A DNA stretch of 64,000 nt from Candidatus Accumulibacter sp. 66-26 (GTDB taxonomy: Bacteria > Pseudomonadota > Gammaproteobacteria > Burkholderiales > Rhodocyclaceae): assembly GCA_001897745.1 (NCBI GenBank), contig MKUH01000008.1, forward strand, positions 62,001-126,000. The letters run 5' to 3'. The position numbers and the translations under genes are program-made. Numbering within the stretch: the stretch's first letter is position 1; every line of letters begins with the position of its first letter. The notes under the pieces are model-generated. The model searched no databases. It was not told the origin of the DNA and saw only the letters and a list, made by a program, of their open reading frames with translations. Of the stretch, positions 41,766 through 51,296 are shown in pieces.

Positions 41766-44560
41766 GCGACGATTTTTCCCATCTGCTGGTCGAGCACTGC
41801 AACGAGATCCTGCTGCTCGTCGATCCGGCGACGCTGGACATCCGCTCGGCCAACGCCGCCGCGCTCCGCCATCTCGGCTATGCGCGCACCGAACTGCTCG
41901 GCCGGCCGATCACCGACATCGAATGCGCGCTGACCGACGTCTTCTACTGGGAGGAAGTGCGCCAGGGCATCGCGCCCGAGGTGCACGACGCCGAGGGCAG
42001 CTACCTGCGGGCCGACGGCGGGCTGCTGCTGGCGACCAAGACGATCACGCGCGCCGCCGGCGATTCGGGCTGGCTGGTTGTCTGCGCCGTTCCGGTCGGC
42101 AAGCTGCGGCGTACCGAGGACGAGCTCGCCGACATGGGCGCGCGCCTGCGCGCGACGCTCGAAGCGACCGCCGACGGCATCCTGCTCGTCGACCGCGCCG
42201 GCGCCATCGTCAACATGAACCGCCGCTTTTCGCTGCTCTGGGAAATTCCCGACGCGCTGCTGCTCGCGCACGACGACGCGGCGGTCTACGCCTACATGGC
42301 CTCGCGTGCGCGCGACCCGCAGGCCTACCGGCGGCGCGCGGCCGAAATCCGCCCGGACAGCGACGACGAGACGAGCGACCTGCTCTATCTCGCGGGCGGC
42401 CAGGTCTTCGAGTGCAAATCGCGTCCGGCGCGCCAGCGCAAGCTGATCATCGGGCGCGTCTTCTCGTTCACCGACATCACCGAGCGCAAGGCGGCCGAAG
42501 CCCGCCTCAAGCTCGCCGCCAGCGTGTTCACGCACGCCCACGAGGGGATCATGATCACCGACACGACGGGTTGCATCGTCGAGGTGAACGACACCTTCAC
42601 GCGGATCACCGGTTACGCGCGCGAGGAGGCGCTCGGCCAGCGCGCGCGCATGCTCAGCTCGGGCCGCCAGGGGCCGGAGTTCTACGCCGCGATGTGGCGC
42701 GACCTGACGAGCGTCGGGCACTGGCACGGCGAACTGTGGAACAAGCGCAAGAGCGGCGAGATGTACGCCGAGAAGCTCAGCATCGCCGCCGTGCGCGACG
42801 GCAGCGATCAATCGCAGCACTACGTCGCGCTGTTTTCCGACATCACCGACCTCAAGGAGCACCAGCGCCAGCTCGAACACATGGCGCACTACGACGCGCT
42901 GACCGGCATGCCCAACCGGGTGCTGCTGGCCGACCGCCTGAAGCAGGCCATCGTCCACACGCGGCGGCGGCGCAAGCTGCTCGCCCTCGTCTATCTCGAC
43001 CTCGACGGTTTCAAGGAGGTCAACGATGCGCACGGCCACGACGCCGGCGACCAGCTGCTGATCACCATCGCGCAGCGCCTGAAGGAGGCCTTGCGCGAGG
43101 GCGACACGCTGGCCCGCCTGGGCGGCGACGAGTTCGTCGCGGTCCTCACCGATCTCAGAGACAAGGGCGAATGCGAGGCCATCCTGCAGCGCCTGCTGCA
43201 GGCCGCCGCCTCGCCGGTGCGGGTGCGCCGGCGCACCCTGCAGCTCTCCGCCAGCCTCGGCGTGACGCTTTATCCGCAGGACGGCGGCGACGCCGACACG
43301 CTGCTGCGCCATGCCGATCAGGCGATGTACCAGGCCAAGCAGGCCGGCAAGAACCGCTACCATCTGTTCGACCCCGAGCGCGACCGCCAGACGCAGACGC
43401 ACCGCGAAAGCCAGAAGAACATCGCGCAGGCGCTGGCGCGCCGCGAATTCGTCCTCTACTACCAGCCCAAGGTGAACATGCGGACCGGCGAGGTGGTCGG
43501 CGCCGAGGCGCTGATCCGCTGGCAGCATCCGGAGCGCGGCCTGGTCGCGCCGGGCGAGTTCCTGCCCTTCGTCGAAGGCCACGATCTGATCGCCCACATC
43601 GGCGACTGGGTGCTCGACACGGCGCTCGCGCAGATGGCGGCCTGGCGCCGGGAAGGGCTCGACCTCGCGGTGAGCGTCAACATCGCGGCGCACCATCTGC
43701 AGCAGGAGAATTTCCTCGTGCGCCTGGACGAGAAGCTCCTCGCGCATCCCGAGGTGCCGCCCGGCCGCCTCGAACTCGAAGTGCTGGAGACCGCCGCGCT
43801 CGAAGGCATCGCCCAGATTTCCCGCCTGATCGAAGGCTGCCGGGCGCTCGGCGTCAGCTTCTCGCTCGACGATTTCGGCACCGGCTACTCCTCGCTCACC
43901 TACCTCAAGCGCCTGCCGGCGACGGTGCTCAAGATCGACCAGAGCTTCGTGCGCGACATGCTCTGGGACACCGAGGATCTGGCCATCGTCGAAGGCGTCA
44001 TCGGGCTGGCCGCCGCCTTCCGTCGCACGGTGATCGCCGAGGGCGTGGAAACGGCGGAGCACGGCGAACTGCTGCTGCGCCTGGGCTGCGACCTCGCGCA
44101 GGGTTACGGCATCGCCCGTCCGATGCCGGCCGCCGCGCTGCCCGCCTGGGTCGCCGGTTGGCAGCCGGAGCCGGTCTGGGCGGCCTGCCGCAACACTTTC
44201 GTCAGCCGCGACGATCTGCCGCTGACCTATGCCGAGGTCGACCACCGCAACTGGGTCAAGGCCTTGGAAACCTGCCTGGCCGACGCGGCGCTCGCACCGC
44301 CGCCGCTCGCGGTGGACGAATGCCGCTTCGGTATCTGGTATCACGGCGACGGCCAGCGCCGCTACGGGCATCTGCCCGAATTCATCGCGATCGCGCCGGT
44401 GCATGAAGCCGTGCACGCCATCGGGCGCGAGCTTCTCGCGCTGCGCGCGGCCGACCGGGTGGCGCAGGCGCGCGCGCGAATGGGCGAACTGCACGCCGCG
44501 CGCGACGCGCTGATTACGCATCTGCACGCGCTGGCGGGGAGGATGGGCGCGGTGCGTTGA
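41762..44560 (+). CDS. PAS-GGDEF-EAL protein with C-terminal zinc-binding CZB domain
   Basis: Predicted c-di-GMP turnover enzyme, soluble, 932 aa. N-terminal PAS-like (about 5-115), a second PAS-like segment (about 130-245), a canonical PAS (250-370), GGDEF intact at 454-458, EAL intact at 582-584 with [10 protein letters not shown]. The I-site RxxD upstream of GGDEF is E-G-D, so product inhibition may be lost. The last 110 residues form a CZB domain with the full zinc site His828, Cys854, His881, His885 (spacing x25, x26, x3). CZB is known as an inhibitory zinc sensor in E. coli DgcZ. ATG at 41762 overlaps the HD-GYP stop. Confidence 0.9.
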   Translation: MSDDFSHLLVEHCNEILLLVDPATLDIRSANAAALRHLGYARTELLGRPITDIECALTDVFYWEEVRQGIAPEVHDAEGSYLRADGGLLLATKTITRAAGDSGWLVVCAVPVGKLRRTEDELADMGARLRATLEATADGILLVDRAGAIVNMNRRFSLLWEIPDALLLAHDDAAVYAYMASRARDPQAYRRRAAEIRPDSDDETSDLLYLAGGQVFECKSRPARQRKLIIGRVFSFTDITERKAAEARLKLAASVFTHAHEGIMITDTTGCIVEVNDTFTRITGYAREEALGQRARMLSSGRQGPEFYAAMWRDLTSVGHWHGELWNKRKSGEMYAEKLSIAAVRDGSDQSQHYVALFSDITDLKEHQRQLEHMAHYDALTGMPNRVLLADRLKQAIVHTRRRRKLLALVYLDLDGFKEVNDAHGHDAGDQLLITIAQRLKEALREGDTLARLGGDEFVAVLTDLRDKGECEAILQRLLQAAASPVRVRRRTLQLSASLGVTLYPQDGGDADTLLRHADQAMYQAKQAGKNRYHLFDPERDRQTQTHRESQKNIAQALARREFVLYYQPKVNMRTGEVVGAEALIRWQHPERGLVAPGEFLPFVEGHDLIAHIGDWVLDTALAQMAAWRREGLDLAVSVNIAAHHLQQENFLVRLDEKLLAHPEVPPGRLELEVLETAALEGIAQISRLIEGCRALGVSFSLDDFGTGYSSLTYLKRLPATVLKIDQSFVRDMLWDTEDLAIVEGVIGLAAAFRRTVIAEGVETAEHGELLLRLGCDLAQGYGIARPMPAAALPAWVAGWQPEPVWAACRNTFVSRDDLPLTYAEVDHRNWVKALETCLADAALAPPPLAVDECRFGIWYHGDGQRRYGHLPEFIAIAPVHEAVHAIGRELLALRAADRVAQARARMGELHAARDALITHLHALAGRMGAVR

Positions 44561-44611
44561 GTCCGGGCGGCGCCTCCGTCGCGCCGGAACGGAACGATTG
44601 CAGCGCGGCTT

Positions 44612-44624
44612 ACGATAATATCGT
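44612..44624 (+). promoter_or_regulatory. palindrome overlapping a -10-like element before the 7TMR-DISM kinase gene
   Basis: ACGATA-A-TATCGT is a perfect 13-bp palindrome 70 bp before the ATG, and it contains GATAAT. A dyad on a -10 element is a typical operator position. No good -35 is seen. Confidence 0.35.
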
Positions 44625-44693
44625 GCGGCAGCGCGTCCCATTCCTCGGCGCGGTACCGGAGGGCGGGGCGCGCTGCCGCGCCGAGGGGATTCG

Positions 44694-46793
44694 ATGCACG
44701 TGTTCAGGCTTCTCCGTTTACCCGCGGGCGGCGCATCCGCCTGCCGCCGCTTGGCGCGCGCCGGCATCCTGCTGCTCGCCGGCGCCCTGGGCGCCTCGCT
44801 CTGGCCGGACGCGGTCGGCGCGCAGGAGCCGTCCGCGGCCTCCCTCGCCTCGCTCTCGTCCGCATCGTCCGCTCCTTCCTCCGCGTCGTCGCCGCTGTCG
44901 CTGGTCGATCTGCCGGGGCTGAGCGCAACGCTGTCGGTCCTGACCGACCCGGGCGCCGAGCTCGAACTGGCGGACGTCGCGGCGCCCGACCGCGGCGCCG
45001 ATTTCCGGCCGCTGATGCAGGGCCTCAACGAAAGCTTCAGCCGGGCGGCCTACTGGCTGCGGATCGACCTCGCGGTGCCGCCCGCGCTGTCGGACAGCAC
45101 CGCCTATCTGCGGGTGATGCCCGCCGATCTCGACGAAATCGCCTTCTACACGCCCGACGGCCGGGTGCAGCATGCCGGCGCGGCGCATCCCTTCGTCGAG
45201 CGCGCCTTGCCCTATCCGCGCCCGACCGGCGCCATCGAGCTTGCCGCGCCGCACACCCGGGTCTATGTACGGTTGCGCGTCAACGGTCCGCTGGCGCCCT
45301 ATTTGTCCCTGGTCTCCGCGGCGGCCTTTCCGCAGGCGGTGCAGCAGGAGAATCTGGTGCTTGGGCTGTTCTTCGGCGCCATGCTGATCGTTCTGGTCAT
45401 GAACCTGATGAACTGGCTGTGGCTGCGCTCCAAGCTTTATCGCGACTATGTGGCCTTTGTGCTGATGAGCGGGGTCGTCAGTTTTTCCGCGCACGGCTAC
45501 GCGGCGGCCTACTTCTTTCCGTCGGCCCCCGGTTTGGCCGCCGCCGTCGAAACGCTGGCGCTGTCGTGGATGACGGCGTTCGCCGTTTTCTTTTCGCTGC
45601 GCCTGCTGAAGATCGACGGGCGCCATCGAACGCTGCGGCGAATCCTGCGCGCGCTCGCCTGGATCGTTCTGGCCAATGGCGCGCTGGCTTTCACGCCGTG
45701 GATCGGCGAATCCTTTTTCTTCGCCATCCATTGCTTCGCCCTCTACGGCATCCTCGCCCTGGTCGGCAGCGCGCGCAATCTGTGGCGCGAGCGCAGCGTC
45801 GGCGCGCTCTTCCTCTTCGTCATCTACGTCGTTTTCATTTCCTTCCACGCGGTGTCGCTTGGCGTTGCGTTCGGCCTGCTGTCGGCGACGCCGTTGACGG
45901 CGAGCAGCTGGGAAATCGGCACGGCGGTGCATCTTTTCCTCTTGCATCTGGCCATCGTTTTCGAGATGCGCAGCCAGCAGCGCTCCGTTGCGAGCAAGGA
46001 GTTGCAGGTGCGCGCGGCACAAAGCGAGGTCGAGAGCGAAAAACAGTACCGGGCCGAACTCAACCGTTTCCTCGGCATGATGGGGCACGAACTGGGAACG
46101 CCGCTGGCCGTCATCGACATCACCGTGCAGAGCCTGGAACTGCTGCCCGGCGCGGAGCTGCCCGAGGTCTCGGATCGGCACGCGCGCATCCGCAAGGCGG
46201 TGAAGCGGCTCGATCAGCTGATCCGCGAATCCCTGCAGCGCGAGCGCATCGAGTCGGACGGCTGGAAGGTGAAGGTGCAGACGATCTCGGTTCCCGACCT
46301 GATCGACGCGGTCGTCGCGGCGCAAGGCCTGGACAGCCTGCCGGTCGCACTGCCGGAACGTCTGCGCCTGCCGATGCGGATCGCCGGACGGCCCGGCGGC
46401 GCGCTGGAGGTCGAGCTGGCGCCGGATCTGCCGCCTTGCCGCGGCGACGTGCATCTGCTGCAGGTCGTGCTCGGCAACCTGATCGAGAATGCGCGAAAAT
46501 ACGCCGATCCCGGCAGCACGGTGACGCTGGCCGTGGCCTTGTGCCGGAAGGCCCTGCGTTTCAGCCTGACCAGCCAGGGCGAAGAAATCGACGACGAGGA
46601 ACTGATGCGGCTTTTCGAAAAGTACTACCGGCGCGAGACGCGTTCCGACGTGGCGGGCAGCGGCCTCGGCCTGCATCTGGTGCGGCATATCGTGCATCTG
46701 CACGGCGGCAGCGTCTCGGCGCGCAGCCTGCCGGGGCGGCGTACCTGTTTCGCCTTCGAACTGCCCCTGCCGCAGGGCGCCGGCGATGACTGA
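44694..46793 (+). CDS. 7TMR-DISM sensor histidine kinase
   Basis: Membrane sensor kinase, 699 aa. A signal or first hydrophobic segment covers about 20-43. The periplasmic 7TMR-DISM extracellular domain spans about 65-220 with E-S-F-S-R-A-A-Y-W-L-R. Seven membrane segments follow (about 225-430) and a coiled coil to about 455. HisKA carries His465 in G-M-M-G-H-E-L-G-T-P. The HATPase has N-L-I-E-N-A-R-K-Y and G-S-G-L-G-L-H-L-V. Extracellular DISM domains are thought to bind carbohydrates or other small ligands. It overlaps the response regulator by eight bases. Confidence 0.9.
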   Translation: MHVFRLLRLPAGGASACRRLARAGILLLAGALGASLWPDAVGAQEPSAASLASLSSASSAPSSASSPLSLVDLPGLSATLSVLTDPGAELELADVAAPDRGADFRPLMQGLNESFSRAAYWLRIDLAVPPALSDSTAYLRVMPADLDEIAFYTPDGRVQHAGAAHPFVERALPYPRPTGAIELAAPHTRVYVRLRVNGPLAPYLSLVSAAAFPQAVQQENLVLGLFFGAMLIVLVMNLMNWLWLRSKLYRDYVAFVLMSGVVSFSAHGYAAAYFFPSAPGLAAAVETLALSWMTAFAVFFSLRLLKIDGRHRTLRRILRALAWIVLANGALAFTPWIGESFFFAIHCFALYGILALVGSARNLWRERSVGALFLFVIYVVFISFHAVSLGVAFGLLSATPLTASSWEIGTAVHLFLLHLAIVFEMRSQQRSVASKELQVRAAQSEVESEKQYRAELNRFLGMMGHELGTPLAVIDITVQSLELLPGAELPEVSDRHARIRKAVKRLDQLIRESLQRERIESDGWKVKVQTISVPDLIDAVVAAQGLDSLPVALPERLRLPMRIAGRPGGALEVELAPDLPPCRGDVHLLQVVLGNLIENARKYADPGSTVTLAVALCRKALRFSLTSQGEEIDDEELMRLFEKYYRRETRSDVAGSGLGLHLVRHIVHLHGGSVSARSLPGRRTCFAFELPLPQGAGDD

Positions 46794-47529
46794 AGCGCAC
46801 ATGCCCCGCGTCGTGGTGGTCGAGGACAACCCGGCGCAGCTGGCCGAGCAGCTCTTCCAGCTGCGCCACGCCGGCATCGTCGCGCGCGGCGCCGGCAACG
46901 CGGCGGAGCTCGACGCGCTGCTCGCCGAGGCGCCCTGCGACGTGCTCGTGCTCGACGTCAATCTGCCCGGCGAGGACGGTTTTTCCATCGCGCAGCGCCT
47001 GTATGCGCCGGATCGTCTCGGCATCATCATGCTCACGGTGCGCGCCGAGGTCGAGGATCGCGTCCAGGGCATGGAGCGCGGCGCCGACCTCTACCTGCTC
47101 AAACCGGTCGACCGGCGCGAATTGCTGGCGTGCATCCACAGCCTGCATCGCCGCCTCGCGCCGACGCCCTGGCGCCTCGACTGCCTGAGCCGCGAGCTGA
47201 TCGACGCCGACGGGCGGGTGCTCGGCCTGACGCCGCAGGAGGTGAAGGTCATGCGCCTCCTGGTGCAGCCGCCGGGCGACATCTGCCAGCGCAACGAGAT
47301 CGTCACGGCGTTCGGCCTCGAGTACATCGACTTTCCCGAGGCCCGCCTGAACACCTTGTTGAGCCGCCTGCGCCAGAAGCTCGGCGGCTTCGATCCGGCG
47401 CTCCGCATCCAGACCTGGCGCAACAGCGGCTACTCGTACATCGGGCCGGAAATCTTGCTGGTGGAGGGCGGGCGCCGCCTGGGCGAGCGCGAGGCAAGTC
47501 CCCGTCTGCCCGCGGCGCGGCCGGGTTAG
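46786..47529 (+). CDS. OmpR-type response regulator
   Basis: Receiver domain (about 8-120) with Asp57 (V-L-V-L-D-V-N-L-P-G-E-D-G) as phosphosite and Lys106 (L-L-K-P-V). The winged-helix DNA-binding domain spans about 130-228, with the family ending W-R-N-S-G-Y-S-Y. 247 aa. It is the cognate partner of the overlapping 7TMR-DISM kinase. Targets unknown; the palindrome upstream of the kinase gene is a candidate autoregulatory site. Confidence 0.9.
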   Translation: MTEAHMPRVVVVEDNPAQLAEQLFQLRHAGIVARGAGNAAELDALLAEAPCDVLVLDVNLPGEDGFSIAQRLYAPDRLGIIMLTVRAEVEDRVQGMERGADLYLLKPVDRRELLACIHSLHRRLAPTPWRLDCLSRELIDADGRVLGLTPQEVKVMRLLVQPPGDICQRNEIVTAFGLEYIDFPEARLNTLLSRLRQKLGGFDPALRIQTWRNSGYSYIGPEILLVEGGRRLGEREASPRLPAARPG

Positions 47530-47570
47530 GGGGGGCGACACCCGTTTGGCGGCGCATCGTGGCGGCGGGC

Positions 47571-47625
47571 GGCTGCGGCCTGGCGCATGCCGCAGCCCGC
47601 GCCGGTCGCCCGTCGGGACGACCGG
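47571..47625. terminator. two hairpins between convergent genes
   Basis: GGCTGCGGC (47571-47579) pairs with GCCGCAGCC (47589-47597), and CCGGTCG (47602-47608) with CGACCGG (47619-47625). They lie in the 112-nt gap between the response regulator and the convergent 555-aa gene. No clear T-run. Confidence 0.35.
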
Positions 47626-47641
47626 AACGCGCGGTTTTCCG

Positions 47642-49309
47642 TCAGCCGTCGACTTCGCGGAACAGCACCAGATCGTAGTCGTCGCCGCTGGCCTGCACGC
47701 CGGCTAGGCGCAGGGCGAGGCGCTGGCCGCCGAGCAGGAGGTCGACGCGCCGCTCCAGGCTGTAGATGTCCTTCGGCAGCAGCAGCAGGCGTTCGGCGTG
47801 CGAGACGAGGATGGCGTCGATCAGGCCGTGGCCCGAGGTGTCGCGCGTCTGCTGCTGCCAGACGCCTTCGTCTTCGCGGTTCAGCGCCTCGAGCTGCGCG
47901 CAGCGCGGGATGCCCGCGAAGATGCTCAGCCCGGCGTTCGGCACGCCGTGGCTGCGCCCGAGGCGGCGCACGATGCCGACGCGCCAGTCGACCTCCTCGA
48001 CGTGGCGGTAGGCGACCAGCGCGCCTATCGTCTGCCACGAGCGCCGGTAGGCGAAGCGCGCGCCTAGCCCTTGCGTGCTGAGGTCGATGATTTCCCACTG
48101 GTCCATCATCTGCCGGTCGCCGGCGGTTTCCAGAAGCTGCAGGTTTTCGAGCGGTGTCTTCGGTTCGACCGCTTCCGCTTCGGGCTGATGATCGCCGCGC
48201 ATCAGCGTGCGGTACTTGACCTGCCCGCCGTAGTCGAGGCTGCGCCCGGAGCGCGCGAATTCGGAGGCGGCGATCATGCGCCGGGCGATGACGAAGCCCT
48301 GCGCGACGAGCAGGCGGCCTTCCCGGCGCTGGCGGTCCTGTGCGCGCTTCGGCGGCGTCATCGACCAGTGCTGGAGCAGCGCCTGCACGAGGTCGAGGCT
48401 TTCCTGGCGGTTGCAATGCGTCGGCAGCCAGTCGGGCGCCCGGCCGGTGCTCAGCATGGCGCGCAGCTTGACGAGGTGGGAGAGCGCCGGGCCGGGGCCG
48501 AAGTAGCGCCAGGCCGGGTCGTCGCTCTGCCCCGGCGCGCAGCGCACCGGAGCGTTCGTTTCGTCCAGGCGGATGCGGAAGGGCGTGTGCGGCGAAAAGG
48601 CGTCGATGCAGATGAAGTGCTCTTGCGCCCAGCGCACGATGCGGTCGAGCGCGTCCATCTGCTGCGGCGTCAGATTGGCGAGCGGCGCGACTTCGAAGAA
48701 GAGGGCGATCAGGTATTCGCGCCACACGCTGCTCGGTTCGCCGCCCGGGTAGGCCGCCTGCCGCGTGTGCAGCACGCCGGCGTCGCGGGCGCGGAAGAGC
48801 AGTTCGTGCGTGGCTTTCCACCAGGCGTCGTCCGGCCACTGGTAGGAGAAGTGACCGATCTTCTTGCGCGCGGCGAGCGCCGCCATGGCGCGGATGCCGA
48901 GGCGCGCGAGCAGGTTGCGGTCGGGTTCGCGCTTGCCGTCGCCGGCCGCCAGCGCGGCGAGCGCCTGTTCGCAGGTGGCGGCGATGTTGGCGTAGTGGGC
49001 CTCGAGCCGCTTGAGCGCGATTTCCGCCGAATAGTCGCGTTTCCCGCCGTCGCCGAAATAGCTGTCCCAGCACAGGCCGACGGCGGGCTGTGCGAAATCG
49101 TCGAGGCGGATCAGGGCGTGCGTCGCGTCCGCGGGCGGCAGTTCGGCGAACAGGCGCGAAGGCGCTTCCAGCCAGTCGTCGAGGGCGGCGAGGGTGTGTT
49201 GCGGATTGGCGACCGGAACTTCGGCCAGGTAGCGGTCGATGGCCTTGTTGCTACCCAGCGGGTGGTCGGCCTGGCCTTGTTTCAGGCGGGACGACAGCCA
49301 GTTCAGCAT
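47642..49309 (-). CDS. Conserved hypothetical protein, possible C-terminal PilZ-like domain
   Basis: Soluble protein of 555 aa that I do not recognise as a named family. It lacks signal peptide and membrane segments. The N-terminal two thirds look helical. The last 150 residues contain W-E-I-I-D-L-S-T-Q-G-L-G (Asp409, Ser411, Gly414) followed by a strand-rich segment with W-R-V-G-I-V-R-R. This resembles the D/N-x-S-x-x-G motif of PilZ c-di-GMP receptors. The RxxxR half of a PilZ site is not evident, so binding is uncertain. It is monocistronic on the minus strand, between the two-component genes and the PDH operon. Confidence 0.6.
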   Translation of the reverse strand: MLNWLSSRLKQGQADHPLGSNKAIDRYLAEVPVANPQHTLAALDDWLEAPSRLFAELPPADATHALIRLDDFAQPAVGLCWDSYFGDGGKRDYSAEIALKRLEAHYANIAATCEQALAALAAGDGKREPDRNLLARLGIRAMAALAARKKIGHFSYQWPDDAWWKATHELLFRARDAGVLHTRQAAYPGGEPSSVWREYLIALFFEVAPLANLTPQQMDALDRIVRWAQEHFICIDAFSPHTPFRIRLDETNAPVRCAPGQSDDPAWRYFGPGPALSHLVKLRAMLSTGRAPDWLPTHCNRQESLDLVQALLQHWSMTPPKRAQDRQRREGRLLVAQGFVIARRMIAASEFARSGRSLDYGGQVKYRTLMRGDHQPEAEAVEPKTPLENLQLLETAGDRQMMDQWEIIDLSTQGLGARFAYRRSWQTIGALVAYRHVEEVDWRVGIVRRLGRSHGVPNAGLSIFAGIPRCAQLEALNREDEGVWQQQTRDTSGHGLIDAILVSHAERLLLLPKDIYSLERRVDLLLGGQRLALRLAGVQASGDDYDLVLFREVDG

Positions 49310-49403
49310 GATGGTTTTCGGTGTGACTTTCGTGCTGCTGAAAATACCACGGATAGTAGCGTTTCGATACGTCCGCCCGGCGGCGCGCCAGCCCGGTGCG
49401 CGG

Positions 49404-49443
49404 AAAAGCCGGCGGCAGCCGGGCTGCGTGCCCGACTGCCGCC
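49404..49443 (-). terminator. rho-independent terminator of the aceE-aceF-lpdA operon
   Basis: Read on the minus strand, a stem of 8 + 5 pairs (GGCGGCAG with CTGCCGCC and CGGGC with GCCCG, one mismatch, 5-nt loop; 49411-49443) is followed by GGCTTTT. It begins 11 nt after the lpdA stop. Confidence 0.7.
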
Positions 49444-49453
49444 GTCTGCGGCC

Positions 49454-51283
49454 TTACTTCTTGCGGATCGGCGGCACGTCGGTGCAGCTGCCGTGCGCGA
49501 TTTCCGCGGCCATGCCGATCGATTCGCCGAGCGTTGGATGCGGGTGGATGGTCTTGCCGATATCCACCGCGTCGGCGCCCATCTCGATGGCCAGGCAGAC
49601 TTCGCCGATCATGTCGCCGGCCGACGGGCCGACGATGGCGCCGCCGATCACGCGATGCGTCGCCGCATCGAAAATCAGCTTGGTGAAGCCATACTCGGCG
49701 CCGTTGGCGATCGCGCGGCCGGAAGCGGCCCACGGGAACTTCGACGTTTCGACCTTGCGCCCTTCCTGCTTCGCCTGCTCCTCGGTGTAGCCGACCCACG
49801 CCACTTCCGGGTGGGTGTAGGCGACGCCGGGGATCACCGTCACGTCGAAGGCGGCGCGCGCCAGTTCGGCGTTGCCCTGCAGTTCGCCGGCGGCGACCTC
49901 GGCTGCGACGTGCGCTTCATGCACCGCCTTGTGCGCCAGCATCGGCTGGCCGACGATGTCGCCGATCGCGAAGATGTGCGGGACGTTGGTGCGCAACTGC
50001 CCGTCGACCGGGATGAAGCCGCGTTCGCCGACGACGACGCCGGCCTTCTCGGCGCCGATCTTTCTGCCGTTCGGCGCGCGCCCGGCGGCCTGCAGGATCA
50101 TGTCGTACTTCACCGGCTCGGACGGGGCATTCTCGCCTTCGAATTTCACGTAGAGGCCGTCGTCCTTCGCCTCGACGGCGACCGTCTTCGTCTTCAGCAT
50201 GATCTTGTCGAAGCGGTGCAGGTTCTGTTTCTCCCACACCTTGACCGCGTCGCGGTCCGGCCCAGCCATCAGCACGTCCATCATCTCGACGACGTCGACG
50301 CGGGTGCCGAGCGTCGAATAGACGGTGGCCATTTCGAGGCCGATGATGCCGCCGCCAATGACCAGCATCTTTTTCGGCAGCGCGCCGTTCGTCGTGCGCA
50401 GTTCGAGCGCACCGGTCGAATCGACGATGCGCGGGTCGCGCGGGATGAAGGGCAGATGCACGGCGGCCGAGCCGGCGGCGATGATGCACTTCTTGAAGCG
50501 CACCACCTGCTTGGCGCCGGTCTTGTCCTGGCCCGTGCCTTCGGTCGTTTCGACCTCGACGTGGTTGGCGTCGAGGAAGCTGCCGTAGCCGCGCACGACC
50601 TCGACCTTGCGTCCCTTGGCCATGCCGGCGAGGCCGCCGGTCAGCTTGCCGACGACCTTGTCCTTGTGCGCGCGCAGCTTGTCGACGTCGACCTGCGGCG
50701 CGGCGAAGCTGATGCCGGCGTCGCTCATGTGCTGCGCCTCGTCGATCACCGCGGCGACGTGCAGCAGCGCCTTCGACGGAATGCAGCCGACGTTCAGGCA
50801 GACGCCACCGAGCGTCGCATAGCGCTCGACGATGACCGTCTTCAGGCCGAGGTCGGCGGAACGGAAGGCCGCCGAATAGCCGCCGGGACCGGCGCCGAGC
50901 ACGAGCATGTCGCACTCGACGTCGACGGCGCCCGCGTACTGTCCGGCCTGCGGTGTGGCGACCGGCGCGGCAACCGCCGCCGGAGCCGCCGCGGGGGCGG
51001 GCGCTGCGGCGGGGGGCGACTGCGCCGGTGCGGCGCCGGCGGCGGCCGCTTCGATCAGCACGACCAGCGTGCCTTGCGAGACCTTGTCGCCGAGCTTGAC
51101 CTTCACCTCCTTGACGACGCCGGCGACCGGGCTCGGCACGTCCATCGTCGCCTTGTCCGATTCGAGGGTGACGAGGGCGTCGTCGACCTGCACGGTATCG
51201 CCCGGCTTGACGCACAGGTCGATGACCGGCACGTCCGAGTAGTCGCCGATGTCCGGGACTTTCGCTTCAATGATCTGGCTCAT
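49454..51283 (-). CDS. lpdA: Dihydrolipoamide dehydrogenase (E3) with N-terminal lipoyl domain
   Basis: E3 of pyruvate dehydrogenase, reoxidising dihydrolipoamide with NAD. Residues 1-76 form a biotinyl/lipoyl domain with Lys44 in E-S-D-K-A-T-M-D. An Ala/Pro-rich linker follows, then the flavoprotein: G-A-G-P-G-G-Y-S-A, redox pair C-L-N-V-G-C, NAD motif G-G-G-I-I-G-L-E and His/Glu in H-P-H-P-T-L-G-E. 609 aa. The lipoyl-E3 fusion is known in betaproteobacteria and Neisseria. I took the ATG at 51281-51283, with GGGAGA upstream; an earlier in-frame codon overlaps aceF. Confidence 0.95.
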   Translation of the reverse strand: MSQIIEAKVPDIGDYSDVPVIDLCVKPGDTVQVDDALVTLESDKATMDVPSPVAGVVKEVKVKLGDKVSQGTLVVLIEAAAAGAAPAQSPPAAAPAPAAAPAAVAAPVATPQAGQYAGAVDVECDMLVLGAGPGGYSAAFRSADLGLKTVIVERYATLGGVCLNVGCIPSKALLHVAAVIDEAQHMSDAGISFAAPQVDVDKLRAHKDKVVGKLTGGLAGMAKGRKVEVVRGYGSFLDANHVEVETTEGTGQDKTGAKQVVRFKKCIIAAGSAAVHLPFIPRDPRIVDSTGALELRTTNGALPKKMLVIGGGIIGLEMATVYSTLGTRVDVVEMMDVLMAGPDRDAVKVWEKQNLHRFDKIMLKTKTVAVEAKDDGLYVKFEGENAPSEPVKYDMILQAAGRAPNGRKIGAEKAGVVVGERGFIPVDGQLRTNVPHIFAIGDIVGQPMLAHKAVHEAHVAAEVAAGELQGNAELARAAFDVTVIPGVAYTHPEVAWVGYTEEQAKQEGRKVETSKFPWAASGRAIANGAEYGFTKLIFDAATHRVIGGAIVGPSAGDMIGEVCLAIEMGADAVDIGKTIHPHPTLGESIGMAAEIAHGSCTDVPPIRKK

Positions 51284-51296
51284 GGTCGTCTCCCGC

